DNA of 64,000 nucleotides, taken from the NCBI GenBank assembly GCA_947088135.1, contig CAMUFJ010000005.1, forward strand, positions 1 to 64,000. Reading direction: 5' to 3'. Origin of the DNA: an uncultured Clostridia bacterium. GTDB taxonomy: Bacteria; Bacillota; Clostridia; Christensenellales; Borkfalkiaceae. How positions within the stretch are numbered: position 1 is the first letter of the stretch; each line of letters begins with the position of its first letter. Of the stretch, positions 1-9,103 are shown piece after piece. The notes beneath the pieces are model-generated. The model had not been told where the DNA came from, searched no databases, and saw nothing but the letters and a program-made list of their open reading frames with translations. The position numbers and the translations under genes were made by a program.

Positions 1-3000
1 CCCGTCATCGACAAACCCGTATTTACGGAAAGATCGCGCAACAGTCCGTCCCGATCTGCGCCGAGCGTAACGGAAACGTCCTGCAAGCCGTCCAAAAGCG
101 CCGAGCCGTTCAGCACGGCCGTCCAGCTATCCGTTTCGCCCGCCGTATAATTCAGCGACTTCAAATAGCGGTGGAACAAAGTGCCGATGTCCTCCGCATC
201 TTCCGATCCGTTCGAAGAACCGCTCATGTCGATCGAATTCAGGATATCCGTCACGGTTTTACCGAAGTTAAAGACAAAGCCCATTTGAGCGAGCATATCG
301 GAAACGAAATTACTCAAAGGCATAGAGCGGTATAACGTGATTGGCTGAGCAAGCGGTTTTTGAGATGCGTCCGTCGTCTGAACCCGCTTGATATAAACCA
401 TTCCGTTTTTGCCCGTTATATCAATTACCGAATTGCCGTTGATCACGGTAACGCCGACTTTTTCGATTCCGTCGTATTCAAAGCGCACGTTTACGCCCAC
501 GTCGCCGTTTTCGTCGATTGTGATCGAGATCGCCACCAACCGAATATTGACGTTGAGCTTAATGAGCCCGACCAAATTCAAATCGATCGCGATATCGCCC
601 TCGATATAGAAATTTTTATTGATCGCGTAGCTGTGCTTCTCCTCTTCGCCCGAAATAACCTCGCCCTCGTGCGTCGTGCTCTTTGCAAGCGTTTTCAAAA
701 GAGATGACACACCCTCTATCTTCACGAGATTGTCGAAAGCGGGTTGAGGTCTTTCCACGTCGGATTTCGTTTCAATCCCGACGCGGAGCGAAGTATTTTC
801 AGCGCCGTTATTGCTGTAAATATTCGCAACCGACACGAAGCTCAAACGCGCGCCGTTTTCCCCGTTCACTTTACCGATCGTTACGCTAAGATCGTCGCCC
901 TGTACGCCGAACAGCACGTCGGAAGGAAGATTGACCGTAATGGAATCCTCCCCGATTTTGACGGAAGAAATGAAGCTGCGGAATTCTTCTTCGGCTTGCC
1001 TGCTTGCCGTTTCCTCGGCGGCTCCGCCGAAGAAACCCAAAATCATGGGTTTCAGCCCGTCGCCCAAGGCTTTCAGTTGCGCCGTGGTGGTCACGTCAAG
1101 CCAAGGCGCAAGCACGTAATCGGTAATGATTGCGTTATCGATCCCCAAAACCGCAAGCGCGGAAGCAAGCACGGGCATAAGCTCGTCTGCACGGGCATAG
1201 AGATTGAGCGGAGTATAGGCGGCGGAATCCCTTCCGAGCAGAGATACGGAGGCATACACGTCCAAAACGCCGTCCCCGTCGCTGTCGAGCAGGAAGAACT
1301 GTAAATCAAGCCCCTGATCCCCTTCGGCTTTGGCAACCAGCGCAAAGCTTGCATACAAATAAACGTCGCTGTTCACCCAAAGTTTTTTGCCGTCTAAATC
1401 CAAGCGGATCGGCGTAGCAACGCCCGCATAGTAATTGATTTCGCCCTTGATATCATATTTCTTGCCGTCGGGATATTTTTGGGTATCCGCGGAAAGAACT
1501 TCCCCCGTCACCGACACCTGCAAGTTGGTTTCCGCAAGAGTCGCGACCGCCGCGCCTAAAAAGTCGATGAGATTTTCAAACGCAGCTTTATCCAAATAGT
1601 CGAGCTCGGGCAGAACGGGAAGCTCTCCCTTATAACTATTCGCGTTCAGCGTTCCGCCGACCGAAACACTTTCATTTTCAAACCGAATAGCTACCCCTGC
1701 AAACCGTTTGTCGTTCGTGTTGAGCAATTCCAGCGTAATGCCCCCCCACGCAACCGTGCAAATACCGTCTTTGCTCTTCGGCGCGCCGAGAACCAACTCT
1801 TTCAGGAACGTTTCGATTTTAAGATTTCTGAAATCGGGAAGCGGAACAGCGATAACCGTTTCCAGCAAATCTAACAGTCCGTCTACCTCTTCGGGCATGG
1901 GATTTTCGGAAACTAAGATCTTATCCGCCGTTTCTCGCATTTGACGGTACAGCTCCATGAGCGCCGTTTCAAGATCGCTAAGCTCCGAAAAAGCAAGCTC
2001 GACGCCGATTTGCCCGTACGCAAGTCTTATCTCTGTCGTGTCGATCGCAAGCTCGACGCGCTGTACAATGCCGTTCAAGTTTAAGCGAAGATCGAGGTAC
2101 ACATTCAGCCCGCCTTTCCAAGAAAGCACGCCCTGCTCGATACCCACGGTGATTTGCGTGCCATTCACGTTTAGCGCAACACTGCCGTTCAAGGAAATAG
2201 CCTGATCGTTAAGAATTTGAGGAATGCTCTTGATGAGCTCGCCCACGTCCGCAAAATCCGCCTCATTGCCGAGCACGTTCCAAACCTCTTCGGAGGAGAA
2301 AGCAACGCCTTGTTCCGCGGCAAGCGAAATGCCCAGTACGCTTAAATACAGTTTGCCGTTTTCGACAGTGAGGTTCAAATCGCCGAGCGCAAAATCGATA
2401 CCGAGTTCCCGCAACAGCTCGTTGCCGCGTACGAGAATCTCTAATTTATTTTCCGTCTTTCCAAGCGCAATCAGTTTGGAAAGATCCGCCGTCAACAGTT
2501 TGGCGACAACCGCCCCGATATCGGGAACGTTGCTTCCCATAAACTCTTGAATCAACTCTTTTACGTCGCTCAAATCCAGACGCGCCTTCAAGCCGTCTAC
2601 GGTAAGATAGAAATGCGTCCCGTCGAAGTGCAAATTTGCAAGCTTCTCCATGCCGTTATAGGCAAATTTAACCGTTCCGTAAATATGGTAATCGCCCGTT
2701 TTCACGGTAAAATTCCCCGCTACTTTCAAGCCGTTTTGCTCATAGTTAATATTCAGCGCAAGCGCTTCGCCCGTGAGCAGGTCGATGATATCCTCTATAT
2801 AGGGAAGAATTTCGATATATCCTTCTTTATCTACCGTTACGCTCTCGCCCTTCGTCACCTTTACGTTCGCACCCAAAACGCTTGCAGAAAGCGCGCCGTC
2901 GGAAACTTTCAAGTCAACGTCCCCAAGCGCAAAATCGATACCGAAAATTTGCAACAACTCCGTGCCCTTTACGGCAATGCTCAATATACCGTCGCCTTCG

Positions 3001-6000
3001 CTAATTACAAAATTCCGCAAGGTTTCTTCGGAAAGCAAGGCATCGATCAGCTCTTGCAAGTCGAACGAACCGATTTCAGGCAAAACGTCTTTCAACAATG
3101 CAGAAATTTCGTCTGCCGAAACCTTCAACTTCATGCCCGCTACTTCGAGATATACGTCGCCGTCCTCAAACCCGAGTTTTGCCGCAATCTTCACCTCGCC
3201 GTAGGTAATTGCAATTTCCCCGCTTGCTTTGATGCCGCCTTGAATCGCAATCGAAATCTCGCCGTTTACCGAGAATATTTCGTTTGCAAAATCAATTTCC
3301 GCTTTTAATACGGGCGACATAAGCAGGTCTTTCAGTTGGCCCACGTAAGGGATAAACGGCGCAACGTCGGCATATTCCTCCAAGCCCGTAACGACCTTTG
3401 CCGTTCCCGCCGAAACCGCGACGGTCGCACCGAGTACCGACGCGTGAACCGTACCGCCTCCGACTTCCGCGTTTATTTCGCCAAGCTCGAAGTCAAGCCC
3501 GAGCCCGTTTAAAAGCTTTGTGCCGTCTACCTTTAAACAAAGCTTTCCGTTCTCTTCGCGCATTTGAAGGAGATTTGCAAAATCCAAAGAAAGAACTTTT
3601 CCGAGCAAACTCTCGATATCGATTTCCGGCATTTCGAACGATACGCTTTCGCCCGTGATTTCAGCCACCAAATCGAGGATCGTCTGAACGCTTGCCTTGA
3701 CTTTCAGCCCGTCGATCGCAAGATAAACGGTGTTATCTGCAAAATAAATATCGACTGATTTTTCAATTTCCCGATAACCGAGCGTGACCGTTCCGACAAT
3801 CGAGAAGTTTTTCAAATTAAGGGTCAAGTCGCCCGCGACTTTTAAACCGTTTTGATCATAACCAACGCTAAAATCGATCGCTTCACCCGTAAACAAATCG
3901 ATAAGTTCTTCCGCATACGGAAGGATCGCGATATAACCTTCTTTATCGACCGTAACGGCTTCGCCCTTCGTCACTTTCACGCTTGCGCCCAGCATGCTTG
4001 CCGAAAGCACACCGTCCGTCACGCGCAACTCCACGTTTCCGAGCGCAAAATCGATGCCGAATATTTTTAAAAGCTCCGTGCCCTTAACGGCTATTTTCAG
4101 CGCGCCGTCGCTTTCCTGAACGTCCAAAAGCGCGAGCAAATCGTTCTTCAAAACAAGATCGATCAGTTTGGAAAGCCCGATATCGCCTTCCGCCGACACG
4201 CCGCCGTCAGGCGAAAGTTTGCCCGCCAACGCCATAATTTCATCAACGCCCGCGCGCATTTTCATGCCAGCAATGTTTATGTAAAGAACGGAATCTTCGA
4301 ACCCAAACTTAACGGGAAGCCGCGCCTCGCCGAACGCAAGTAGCAATTCCCCGCTCGCACGGAAACCACCTTTGATTGAAAAATCGACGCTTCCGCTCAG
4401 AGAGAACTCTTCCGCGCGGTAATCGATTTCCACATTCAGGTTTTCCTGCGTGAAGAGCTCGGCAAGCCCGTTCGCATAGGGAATCAGGTCGAAAAATTCC
4501 GATTTTTCCGCATCGGACAGACACGGGACTTCCGTTTCGCCGTTATCAAGCTTTACGGAAACGTCAAATTCGCCGTATACGAGCGACAGGTCTGCGCTCG
4601 ATAGCGTTGCTCGATTGTCCTCGGCGAGCGAAAAATAGAAGTTGAGCGGAATCGTTAAATCGATCCCGAGCGAGCTCAAATCGAGCTTCGCCTTCATGAC
4701 CGCGCTTTCGCCCGCCACAAACGAAAAACCGTCGTCCGGCTCCTCGGTTTCAGGGTCGTCGATCGCAAAAATCGGGGCATCTTTCCCGTTCGCCGTACCC
4801 GCATTCGCTTCATCGGAAGGCGCGGTATAGCGTTCGATCAGTTTTATCAGTTCTTCCACGCTGAGGCGCGCTTTGAGCGAGCCTGCGGAAATATAAGCCG
4901 TCCCCTTATCCAAATAGAAAGAAATTTCTCCGATGCGCGCGCGAAGCTCGATGCCTGCAAGCGCCGCATCGAGATTGATATTCCCGCCCCGCATGATGGC
5001 GGCGATATCGAGCTTACTTGCGTCGAGATAAATTTGTCCGTTCACTTCGTTCCCGTTTAGAACGCAGGAAAGACCCAAACTCACGGGCTTGGAGAGAAAC
5101 GCGGAGGTCAAACACCCCATCGCATCTACTGTTGCCGGGAGGTCGCCGCCTGTAATTCCTTTCCCTAAATATTGTTTGAAATAATCTTCAAAAGCGGGCG
5201 ATTCCGCTTTGGGAGTATTGTACGAAAAATCGGTATGGAAAATCGAGGTACAGTTGACCGTTATCACCATTTCCGCTTTGTACCCCTCGTCCACGTCAAA
5301 GGAAAGAATCTGCCAACTGTCGTCAAACGTGCAAGTAAGGTTAATATATTCAAATTCGGGCAGACCCATAAGCCCTCCCGTAAATTTCATTTGGTTTACA
5401 TAGTGCGCAGGCGCTTTATCCGTTGCAGGATCGAGCACGTAGGACTGCGTATAAGTTCCGTTCCCGTTATCAACGACCTCGGTCGCACTGACAAGCGTAG
5501 TCTCGTTAATAACGTAAACGAAAAGCTCCGTTCCGGGAAGTCCGTTGCGGGCTTTGAAATCACTGACGTTCATGTGCGCGTAAGGCTCGCCCGTTTTCCA
5601 AACGATAGCATTCATTTCATCAAACGAGCTCCCCGTATAGGAAGTACCGTTCCGCCACATCACCTCGTCGCCGTAATAGCAAAACTGTCTCGCAGCGTTA
5701 ACAAGGGAGCTTGAAGTGATATCCGCCATGATCAATGCGCTGTTCGCATATTGTTTGAAAGTGTTGACTGACTGATTGACGCCTGCGGCATTCGTGGTAC
5801 CGTGCATTTCGGAATACCAATTCTTTTGCCCTTTAAAACGTGTGTTCATGTAACCGATATTTTCGAGCGCAGTATGATCGAGCGGCGTCGAAGCATCGTC
5901 GGGAAGCGGATAAGCAACCGTAACAAAACCGTCGTCCACTAGGTTGGGATCGACGTTACCGAAAGAACCGAGCGCAAAAATGCTCACCCCGAAAATCGCA

Positions 6001-6152
6001 ATCAAGCAAACGGGAAGAAGCGCGCGCAGCTTGCGCTTCTTCGTCCAAGGTTTCAGGCGTCTCTCGCCTTTCTTTTTATCTCTCACGACACGCGAGCGCC
6101 GCTTGTTTTCAATTTCGTGGAGCTCGCCGTCCTGCACTTTACGCTTTTTCAT
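1..6152 (-). CDS. Giant membrane-anchored protein with tandem beta-rich modules (partial, runs off left edge)
   Basis: The reading frame is open from ATG at 6152 to the left edge, about 2050 residues without a stop, so the C-terminus is missing. A very basic N-terminus (residues 1-43) is followed by one hydrophobic segment (about 44-64), suggesting a signal anchor with the rest outside the cell. An N-terminal domain (about 70-350) precedes tandem modules. The recurring motif (F/L)GIDFALG, or close variants, has its F/L codon at 4656, 4047, 3489, 2931 and 2391, which gives spacings of 203, 186, 186 and 180 residues. Modules two apart are most alike: the block near 2740-2950 closely matches the one near 3840-4060, 372 residues away. 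Each module alternates amphipathic strands with a phrase like VYLxIxGxKxK and a helix, a pattern resembling LolA/LppX-type lipid-binding folds; this is an inference by eye. A DxDxDG calcium-binding-like loop lies at 1260-1286. Start supported by GAGGG just upstream. No specific function is recognised. Confidence 0.85.
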   Translation of the reverse strand, partial: MKKRKVQDGELHEIENKRRSRVVRDKKKGERRLKPWTKKRKLRALLPVCLIAIFGVSIFALGSFGNVDPNLVDDGFVTVAYPLPDDASTPLDHTALENIGYMNTRFKGQKNWYSEMHGTTNAAGVNQSVNTFKQYANSALIMADITSSSLVNAARQFCYYGDEVMWRNGTSYTGSSFDEMNAIVWKTGEPYAHMNVSDFKARNGLPGTELFVYVINETTLVSATEVVDNGNGTYTQSYVLDPATDKAPAHYVNQMKFTGGLMGLPEFEYINLTCTFDDSWQILSFDVDEGYKAEMVITVNCTSIFHTDFSYNTPKAESPAFEDYFKQYLGKGITGGDLPATVDAMGCLTSAFLSKPVSLGLSCVLNGNEVNGQIYLDASKLDIAAIMRGGNINLDAALAGIELRARIGEISFYLDKGTAYISAGSLKARLSVEELIKLIERYTAPSDEANAGTANGKDAPIFAIDDPETEEPDDGFSFVAGESAVMKAKLDLSSLGIDLTIPLNFYFSLAEDNRATLSSADLSLVYGEFDVSVKLDNGETEVPCLSDAEKSEFFDLIPYANGLAELFTQENLNVEIDYRAEEFSLSGSVDFSIKGGFRASGELLLAFGEARLPVKFGFEDSVLYINIAGMKMRAGVDEIMALAGKLSPDGGVSAEGDIGLSKLIDLVLKNDLLALLDVQESDGALKIAVKGTELLKIFGIDFALGNVELRVTDGVLSASMLGASVKVTKGEAVTVDKEGYIAILPYAEELIDLFTGEAIDFSVGYDQNGLKVAGDLTLNLKNFSIVGTVTLGYREIEKSVDIYFADNTVYLAIDGLKVKASVQTILDLVAEITGESVSFEMPEIDIESLLGKVLSLDFANLLQMREENGKLCLKVDGTKLLNGLGLDFELGEINAEVGGGTVHASVLGATVAVSAGTAKVVTGLEEYADVAPFIPYVGQLKDLLMSPVLKAEIDFANEIFSVNGEISIAIQGGIKASGEIAITYGEVKIAAKLGFEDGDVYLEVAGMKLKVSADEISALLKDVLPEIGSFDLQELIDALLSEETLRNFVISEGDGILSIAVKGTELLQIFGIDFALGDVDLKVSDGALSASVLGANVKVTKGESVTVDKEGYIEILPYIEDIIDLLTGEALALNINYEQNGLKVAGNFTVKTGDYHIYGTVKFAYNGMEKLANLHFDGTHFYLTVDGLKARLDLSDVKELIQEFMGSNVPDIGAVVAKLLTADLSKLIALGKTENKLEILVRGNELLRELGIDFALGDLNLTVENGKLYLSVLGISLAAEQGVAFSSEEVWNVLGNEADFADVGELIKSIPQILNDQAISLNGSVALNVNGTQITVGIEQGVLSWKGGLNVYLDLRLNLNGIVQRVELAIDTTEIRLAYGQIGVELAFSELSDLETALMELYRQMRETADKILVSENPMPEEVDGLLDLLETVIAVPLPDFRNLKIETFLKELVLGAPKSKDGICTVAWGGITLELLNTNDKRFAGVAIRFENESVSVGGTLNANSYKGELPVLPELDYLDKAAFENLIDFLGAAVATLAETNLQVSVTGEVLSADTQKYPDGKKYDIKGEINYYAGVATPIRLDLDGKKLWVNSDVYLYASFALVAKAEGDQGLDLQFFLLDSDGDGVLDVYASVSLLGRDSAAYTPLNLYARADELMPVLASALAVLGIDNAIITDYVLAPWLDVTTTAQLKALGDGLKPMILGFFGGAAEETASRQAEEEFRSFISSVKIGEDSITVNLPSDVLFGVQGDDLSVTIGKVNGENGARLSFVSVANIYSNNGAENTSLRVGIETKSDVERPQPAFDNLVKIEGVSSLLKTLAKSTTHEGEVISGEEEKHSYAINKNFYIEGDIAIDLNLVGLIKLNVNIRLVAISITIDENGDVGVNVRFEYDGIEKVGVTVINGNSVIDITGKNGMVYIKRVQTTDASQKPLAQPITLYRSMPLSNFVSDMLAQMGFVFNFGKTVTDILNSIDMSGSSNGSEDAEDIGTLFHRYLKSLNYTAGETDSWTAVLNGSALLDGLQDVSVTLGADRDGLLRDLSVNTGLSMT

Positions 6153-6194
6153 AAACCCTCGTTAACCGCAATGCGGAAATTATCATAAAAGATT

Positions 6195-6222
6195 ATGACA
6201 GTATTCTATCACAATTATGACA
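6195..6222 (-). promoter_or_regulatory. Two promoter-overlapping ATGACA (TGTCAT) operator-like repeats
   Basis: ATGACA occurs at 6195-6200 and 6217-6222, exactly 22 bp apart, about two helical turns. The first covers the predicted transcription start and the second the spacer between -35 and -10. The same hexamer with the same period occurs further upstream at 6309-6380. The binding protein is unknown. Confidence 0.55.
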
Positions 6223-6231
6223 TTTCGTCAA
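6203..6231 (-). promoter_or_regulatory. Promoter of the giant surface protein gene
   Basis: On the minus strand TTGACG (6226-6231), a 17-bp spacer and TAGAAT (6203-6208) form a good vegetative promoter about 50 bp upstream of the start codon. One TGTCAT element lies inside the spacer and another at the expected transcription start, which is a layout expected for repression. Confidence 0.7.
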
Positions 6232-6308
6232 CGAATATCACGCCATTTTATGAAAAAAATCAAGAAATATCATAAAATTGTATTACGCGCGCATATAAAA
6301 ACAATTTA

Positions 6309-6380
6309 ATGAGATAGTATTCAAAAAAACATGACATTTTGTCATATAGACTATGACAACGCCTGTCAAAAACCATGACA
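6309..6380 (-). repeat. Upstream array of 22-bp-phased ATGACA repeats
   Basis: Hexamers start at 6309 (ATGAGA, one mismatch), 6331, 6353 and 6375 (all ATGACA), each exactly 22 bp from the next. The 6331 copy is also half of a perfect inverted repeat, ATGACA-TTT-TGTCAT (6331-6345). A TTGACA (6364-6369) 17 bp from a weak TATGAC -10 suggests a possible second promoter inside the array. Together with the terminator and the proximal promoter this accounts for the 354-bp gap between purB and the giant gene. Confidence 0.55.
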
Positions 6381-6404
6381 CGCTCGACGCCTACCATCTT
6401 AGAA

Positions 6405-6448
6405 TAAAACAAAAAATCCGCAGGCTCACCTACGGATTTTTTGTTTTA
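6405..6448 (-). terminator. Terminator after purB
   Basis: A perfect 16-bp inverted repeat (6405-6420 with 6433-6448) with a 12-nt loop has A/T-rich flanks that give a U-tract on either strand. It lies about 60 bp beyond the purB stop codon and separates the purB unit from the promoter region of the giant gene. Confidence 0.85.
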
Positions 6449-6506
6449 TGTCAGGCATAGTACCATGCATAATAGCAAAAAATGAAATCTTTTTATTTAA
6501 ATCGCG

Positions 6507-7943
6507 TCAAACGCGCACTTCCCCGCTTTCACCGAGTAAAGTTTTGTGCTTTTCAAGAATCGGTACAATTTCCGCTTGGATAAATTCTACGGTTTGCTCG
6601 GGAGCTCTTCCCACGAAATTTTTTGCATCGAGTATACTGTCGAGCCGACCGTGAACTGCGGCGAACAAAGAATCTTGCTTAATTAGTTCAAGCAAATCGT
6701 TTTCCCCGCCCTCTTGTTTTACATGCTTGCCCGCCTCCATGGAGAGCACACGGATGCGCTCATGCAATTCTTGACGATCCCCTCCCGCTTTTACGCATTC
6801 CATCATAATGTTTTCCGTCGCCATGAAAGGAAGCTCCTGCGCAAGATGCTTTTGGATCACCTTTTCATACACAACGAGGTTTTCCGCAACGTTCATATAA
6901 ATATTTAAAATCGCATCGACCGTGAGAAACGCCTGTGCGTTGACGATGCGGCGGTTCGCGGAATCGTCGAGTGTGCGCTCAAACCACTGTGTAGAAGCCG
7001 TAAATGCGGAATTGAGCGGAAGCGAGAGCATATAGCGGCAAAGCGAGCCCATTCTCTCCGAACGCATGGGGTTGCGCTTATAAGCCATTGCAGAAGATCC
7101 GATTTGGCTCTGTTCAAACGGCTCCTCCACCTCCTTCATATTTTGCAAAATACGGATATCGTTGGAAAATTTGTAGGCACTTTGCGCAATCTGCGAAAGC
7201 ACGCAAAGCACGTTGTAGTCGAACTTCCTCGGATAAGTTTGCCCCGTTACACCGTAAACGCGCTCGTAGCCGAGCTTTTTAACGACCCGCCTTTCCAATT
7301 CTTTCACTTTTTCGGAATTCCCCTCGAAGAGTTCCAAAAAGCTTGCCTGCGTTCCCGTAGTGCCCTTGACCCCGCGTAAACGGAAGTGCGACAGCAGGTT
7401 TTGCAAACTTTCGTAGTCGAGCATCAAATCCTGCAACCAAAGCGTTGCACGCTTTCCCACCGTGGTGAGTTGCGCCGGCTGTAAATGCGTAAATCCGAGC
7501 GTCGGCACGTCCTTATATTTCAAAGCGAAAGTTTTAAGTTTCTCGATGACGTTTACGAGCTTACGGAGCAGAATTTCCAATCCGTCGCGAAGAACGATCA
7601 ATTCTGAATTACAATCGACAAAGCAACTCGTCGCCCCAAGGTGAATAATCCCCTTTGCCGACGGCGCGGCTTCGCCGTAAGTCAGCACGTGCGCCATAAC
7701 GTCGTGCCTCACCCGCCTTTCATGCTCGTCCGCTCTATCGTAATCGATATCTTCCGCGTGATCGCGAAGCTCCGCGATTTGCTCCTCTGTGATCGACAGC
7801 CCGAGTTCCATTTCCGCCTCGGCAAGCGCGATCCATAACTTACGCCACAGCCGAAAGCGCTTCTCGTCACCGAAGTTTTCCTGCATTTCACGGCTCGCAT
7901 AGCGCGTATTCAGGGGGTTTTCGTACAATACTTTGTCAGACAT
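6507..7943 (-). CDS. purB: Adenylosuccinate lyase
   Basis: This enzyme removes fumarate from SAICAR and from adenylosuccinate, serving both purine synthesis and AMP formation in the cytoplasm. The 478-residue length fits the longer PurB subgroup. The fumarase/aspartase superfamily signature SSAMAYKRNP lies near residues 283-292, in the mobile loop that carries the catalytic serine. The N-terminal region has the DEHERRVRHDVMAH stretch and GATS motif (substrate-binding loops) typical of the family. The ATG at 7943 has an AGGAG ribosome site located inside the end of the upstream cyclophilin gene, so the two are almost certainly cotranscribed and translationally close. It is the last gene of a three-gene unit comEB-cyclophilin-purB and is followed by a strong terminator. 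No purine-regulon PurR box or riboswitch is visible at the head of the unit. Confidence 0.97.
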   Translation of the reverse strand: MSDKVLYENPLNTRYASREMQENFGDEKRFRLWRKLWIALAEAEMELGLSITEEQIAELRDHAEDIDYDRADEHERRVRHDVMAHVLTYGEAAPSAKGIIHLGATSCFVDCNSELIVLRDGLEILLRKLVNVIEKLKTFALKYKDVPTLGFTHLQPAQLTTVGKRATLWLQDLMLDYESLQNLLSHFRLRGVKGTTGTQASFLELFEGNSEKVKELERRVVKKLGYERVYGVTGQTYPRKFDYNVLCVLSQIAQSAYKFSNDIRILQNMKEVEEPFEQSQIGSSAMAYKRNPMRSERMGSLCRYMLSLPLNSAFTASTQWFERTLDDSANRRIVNAQAFLTVDAILNIYMNVAENLVVYEKVIQKHLAQELPFMATENIMMECVKAGGDRQELHERIRVLSMEAGKHVKQEGGENDLLELIKQDSLFAAVHGRLDSILDAKNFVGRAPEQTVEFIQAEIVPILEKHKTLLGESGEVRV

Positions 7944-7952
7944 ACTATTCTC

Positions 7953-8474
7953 CTACGCGCGCACGGGGTCGGGATATTCCACCCCGAAGGTTTCCGCCGT
8001 AACCGTTTGCATCTTCTGTTCCTTTAAGGGCTTATCTCTGAAATTCGTTTCCGTGTTCGCAATGGAGTCCACCGTATCCATACCCTCTATCACTTTTCCG
8101 AAAGCCGCATACTGCCCGTCGAGATAACTTGCATCCGCATGCATAACGAAGAACTGCGAGCCCGCGGAATCGGGATTTTGCGCGCGCGCCATGGAGAGAA
8201 CTCCGCGCGTGTGCTTCAACGTGTTTTTAAAGCCGTTCGCGGAAAACTCGCCCTTGATGTGGTATCCCGGTCCGCCCGTTCCCACTCCGTCGGGATCTCC
8301 TCCTTGGATCATAAATCCGCTGATGACGCGATGAAAGATGACGCCGTTATAAAACCCTTTTTTTACAAGATACAAAAAGTTATTTACGGTATTGGGCGCG
8401 ATTTCGGGATAGAGCTCGGCTTTAAAGGTTTTCCCGTCCGCAAGCGTAAAAGTGACGATCGGATTTTTACTCAT
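7953..8474 (-). CDS. Cyclophilin-type peptidyl-prolyl cis-trans isomerase
   Basis: A 173-residue single-domain cyclophilin that would catalyse cis-trans isomerisation of prolyl peptide bonds. The active-site block FHRVISGFMIQGGDP lies near residues 48-62 and includes the catalytic arginine and the Phe/Met/Gln pocket. A second block, GSQFFVMHADASYLDGQYAAFG, supplies the remaining pocket residues. No signal peptide or lipobox is visible, so it should be cytoplasmic, unlike secreted parvulins such as PrsA. It lies 3 bp downstream of comEB and 9 bp upstream of the purB start, in the same orientation. Bacterial annotation commonly names this ppiB; the symbol is left out because several paralogues usually exist. 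Confidence 0.95.
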   Translation of the reverse strand: MSKNPIVTFTLADGKTFKAELYPEIAPNTVNNFLYLVKKGFYNGVIFHRVISGFMIQGGDPDGVGTGGPGYHIKGEFSANGFKNTLKHTRGVLSMARAQNPDSAGSQFFVMHADASYLDGQYAAFGKVIEGMDTVDSIANTETNFRDKPLKEQKMQTVTAETFGVEYPDPVRA

Positions 8475-8477
8475 ATT

Positions 8478-8924
8478 TTATAACTCCTCATATTTTTCTA
8501 CTTTTGTACCGGCTTCCCCGAAAAGACGCATGGAGAATTCGTCGGGATAGCCCTCTTTATACACCACGCGCGCAATACCCGCATTGATGATCATTTTCGC
8601 GCAGATGACGCAGGGCTGATGGGTGCAGTAGAGCGTCGACCCGCTGATATTTACCCCGTAGCGCGCCGCCTGTATGATTGCGTTCTGCTCGGCGTGCGCG
8701 GCGTAGCAAAGTTCCGCTCGAGTTCCGCTTGGGATGCCCATTTTCTCGCGCATGCATTCCCCGCGCTCGATGCAGGTGGGCACGCCCGCAGGCGCGCCGT
8801 TATAGCCCGTCGTCATGACCCGCTTTTCACGTACGATAATCGCCCCGACCTTGCGCCGAACGCAGCTCGCCCATCCGCCTACCGTTTCCGTAAGCTCCAT
8901 AAAACGCTCGTCCCACTTATCCAT
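8478..8924 (-). CDS. comEB: dCMP deaminase family protein (ComEB-like)
   Basis: A 148-residue zinc-dependent deaminase of the dCMP/ComEB family. It should convert dCMP to dUMP and so feed dTMP synthesis. The zinc site is complete: HAE at residues 77-79 (His ligand and catalytic Glu) and PCVIC at 104-108 (the two Cys ligands). The dCMP-type GYNGAP loop lies at 40-45. The ATG at 8924 follows GGCAGG with acceptable spacing. It is the first gene of the unit ending in purB and sits directly under a strong promoter. In Bacillus this gene lies in the comE competence operon; no competence gene is next to it here, so only the nucleotide role is supported. Confidence 0.93.
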   Translation of the reverse strand: MDKWDERFMELTETVGGWASCVRRKVGAIIVREKRVMTTGYNGAPAGVPTCIERGECMREKMGIPSGTRAELCYAAHAEQNAIIQAARYGVNISGSTLYCTHQPCVICAKMIINAGIARVVYKEGYPDEFSMRLFGEAGTKVEKYEEL

Positions 8925-8946
8925 AAATCAACCTGCCTTTTTCGTC

Positions 8947-8976
8947 ATTATACCATAAGTCCGAGCGTCATGTCAA
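8947..8976 (-). promoter_or_regulatory. Promoter of the comEB-cyclophilin-purB unit
   Basis: The minus strand reads TTGACA (8971-8976), 18 bp, TATAAT (8947-8952), both hexamers being perfect consensus. It lies 22 bp upstream of the comEB start and diverges from groES. Confidence 0.85.
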
Positions 8977-9025
8977 TCGGAAGAAAAGTCCGAGAAATAA
9001 TTCCCGAATTTTTTTCACGATGTGT

Positions 9026-9052
9026 TTGACGGCATTTTTTAGTGTTTATAAT
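9026..9052 (+). promoter_or_regulatory. Candidate groESL promoter; no CIRCE element seen
   Basis: TTGACG (9026-9031) is followed by TATAAT at 9047-9052, a short 15-bp spacer; shifting either box gives 16-17 bp. The inverted repeat TTAGCACTC-N9-GAGTGCTAA recognised by HrcA is absent from the whole 8925-9103 gap, and no CtsR heptad repeat is seen. Confidence 0.55.
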
Positions 9053-9103
9053 AAATAGGAAAATAATTTAACGCTTACGCGCAAAAAATCAGGAGGCAAA
9101 TTT

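Noticed and set aside
2547..3308. Plus-strand open frames over the first 6 kb
   Set aside because: The minus strand carries one uninterrupted frame with internal repeats; the plus-strand frames are its shadows and their repeats merely reflect those of the real gene.
6195..6380. CRISPR-like array
   Set aside because: The repeats are only 6 bp with a 22-bp period, so they fit operator sites, and no cas gene is nearby.
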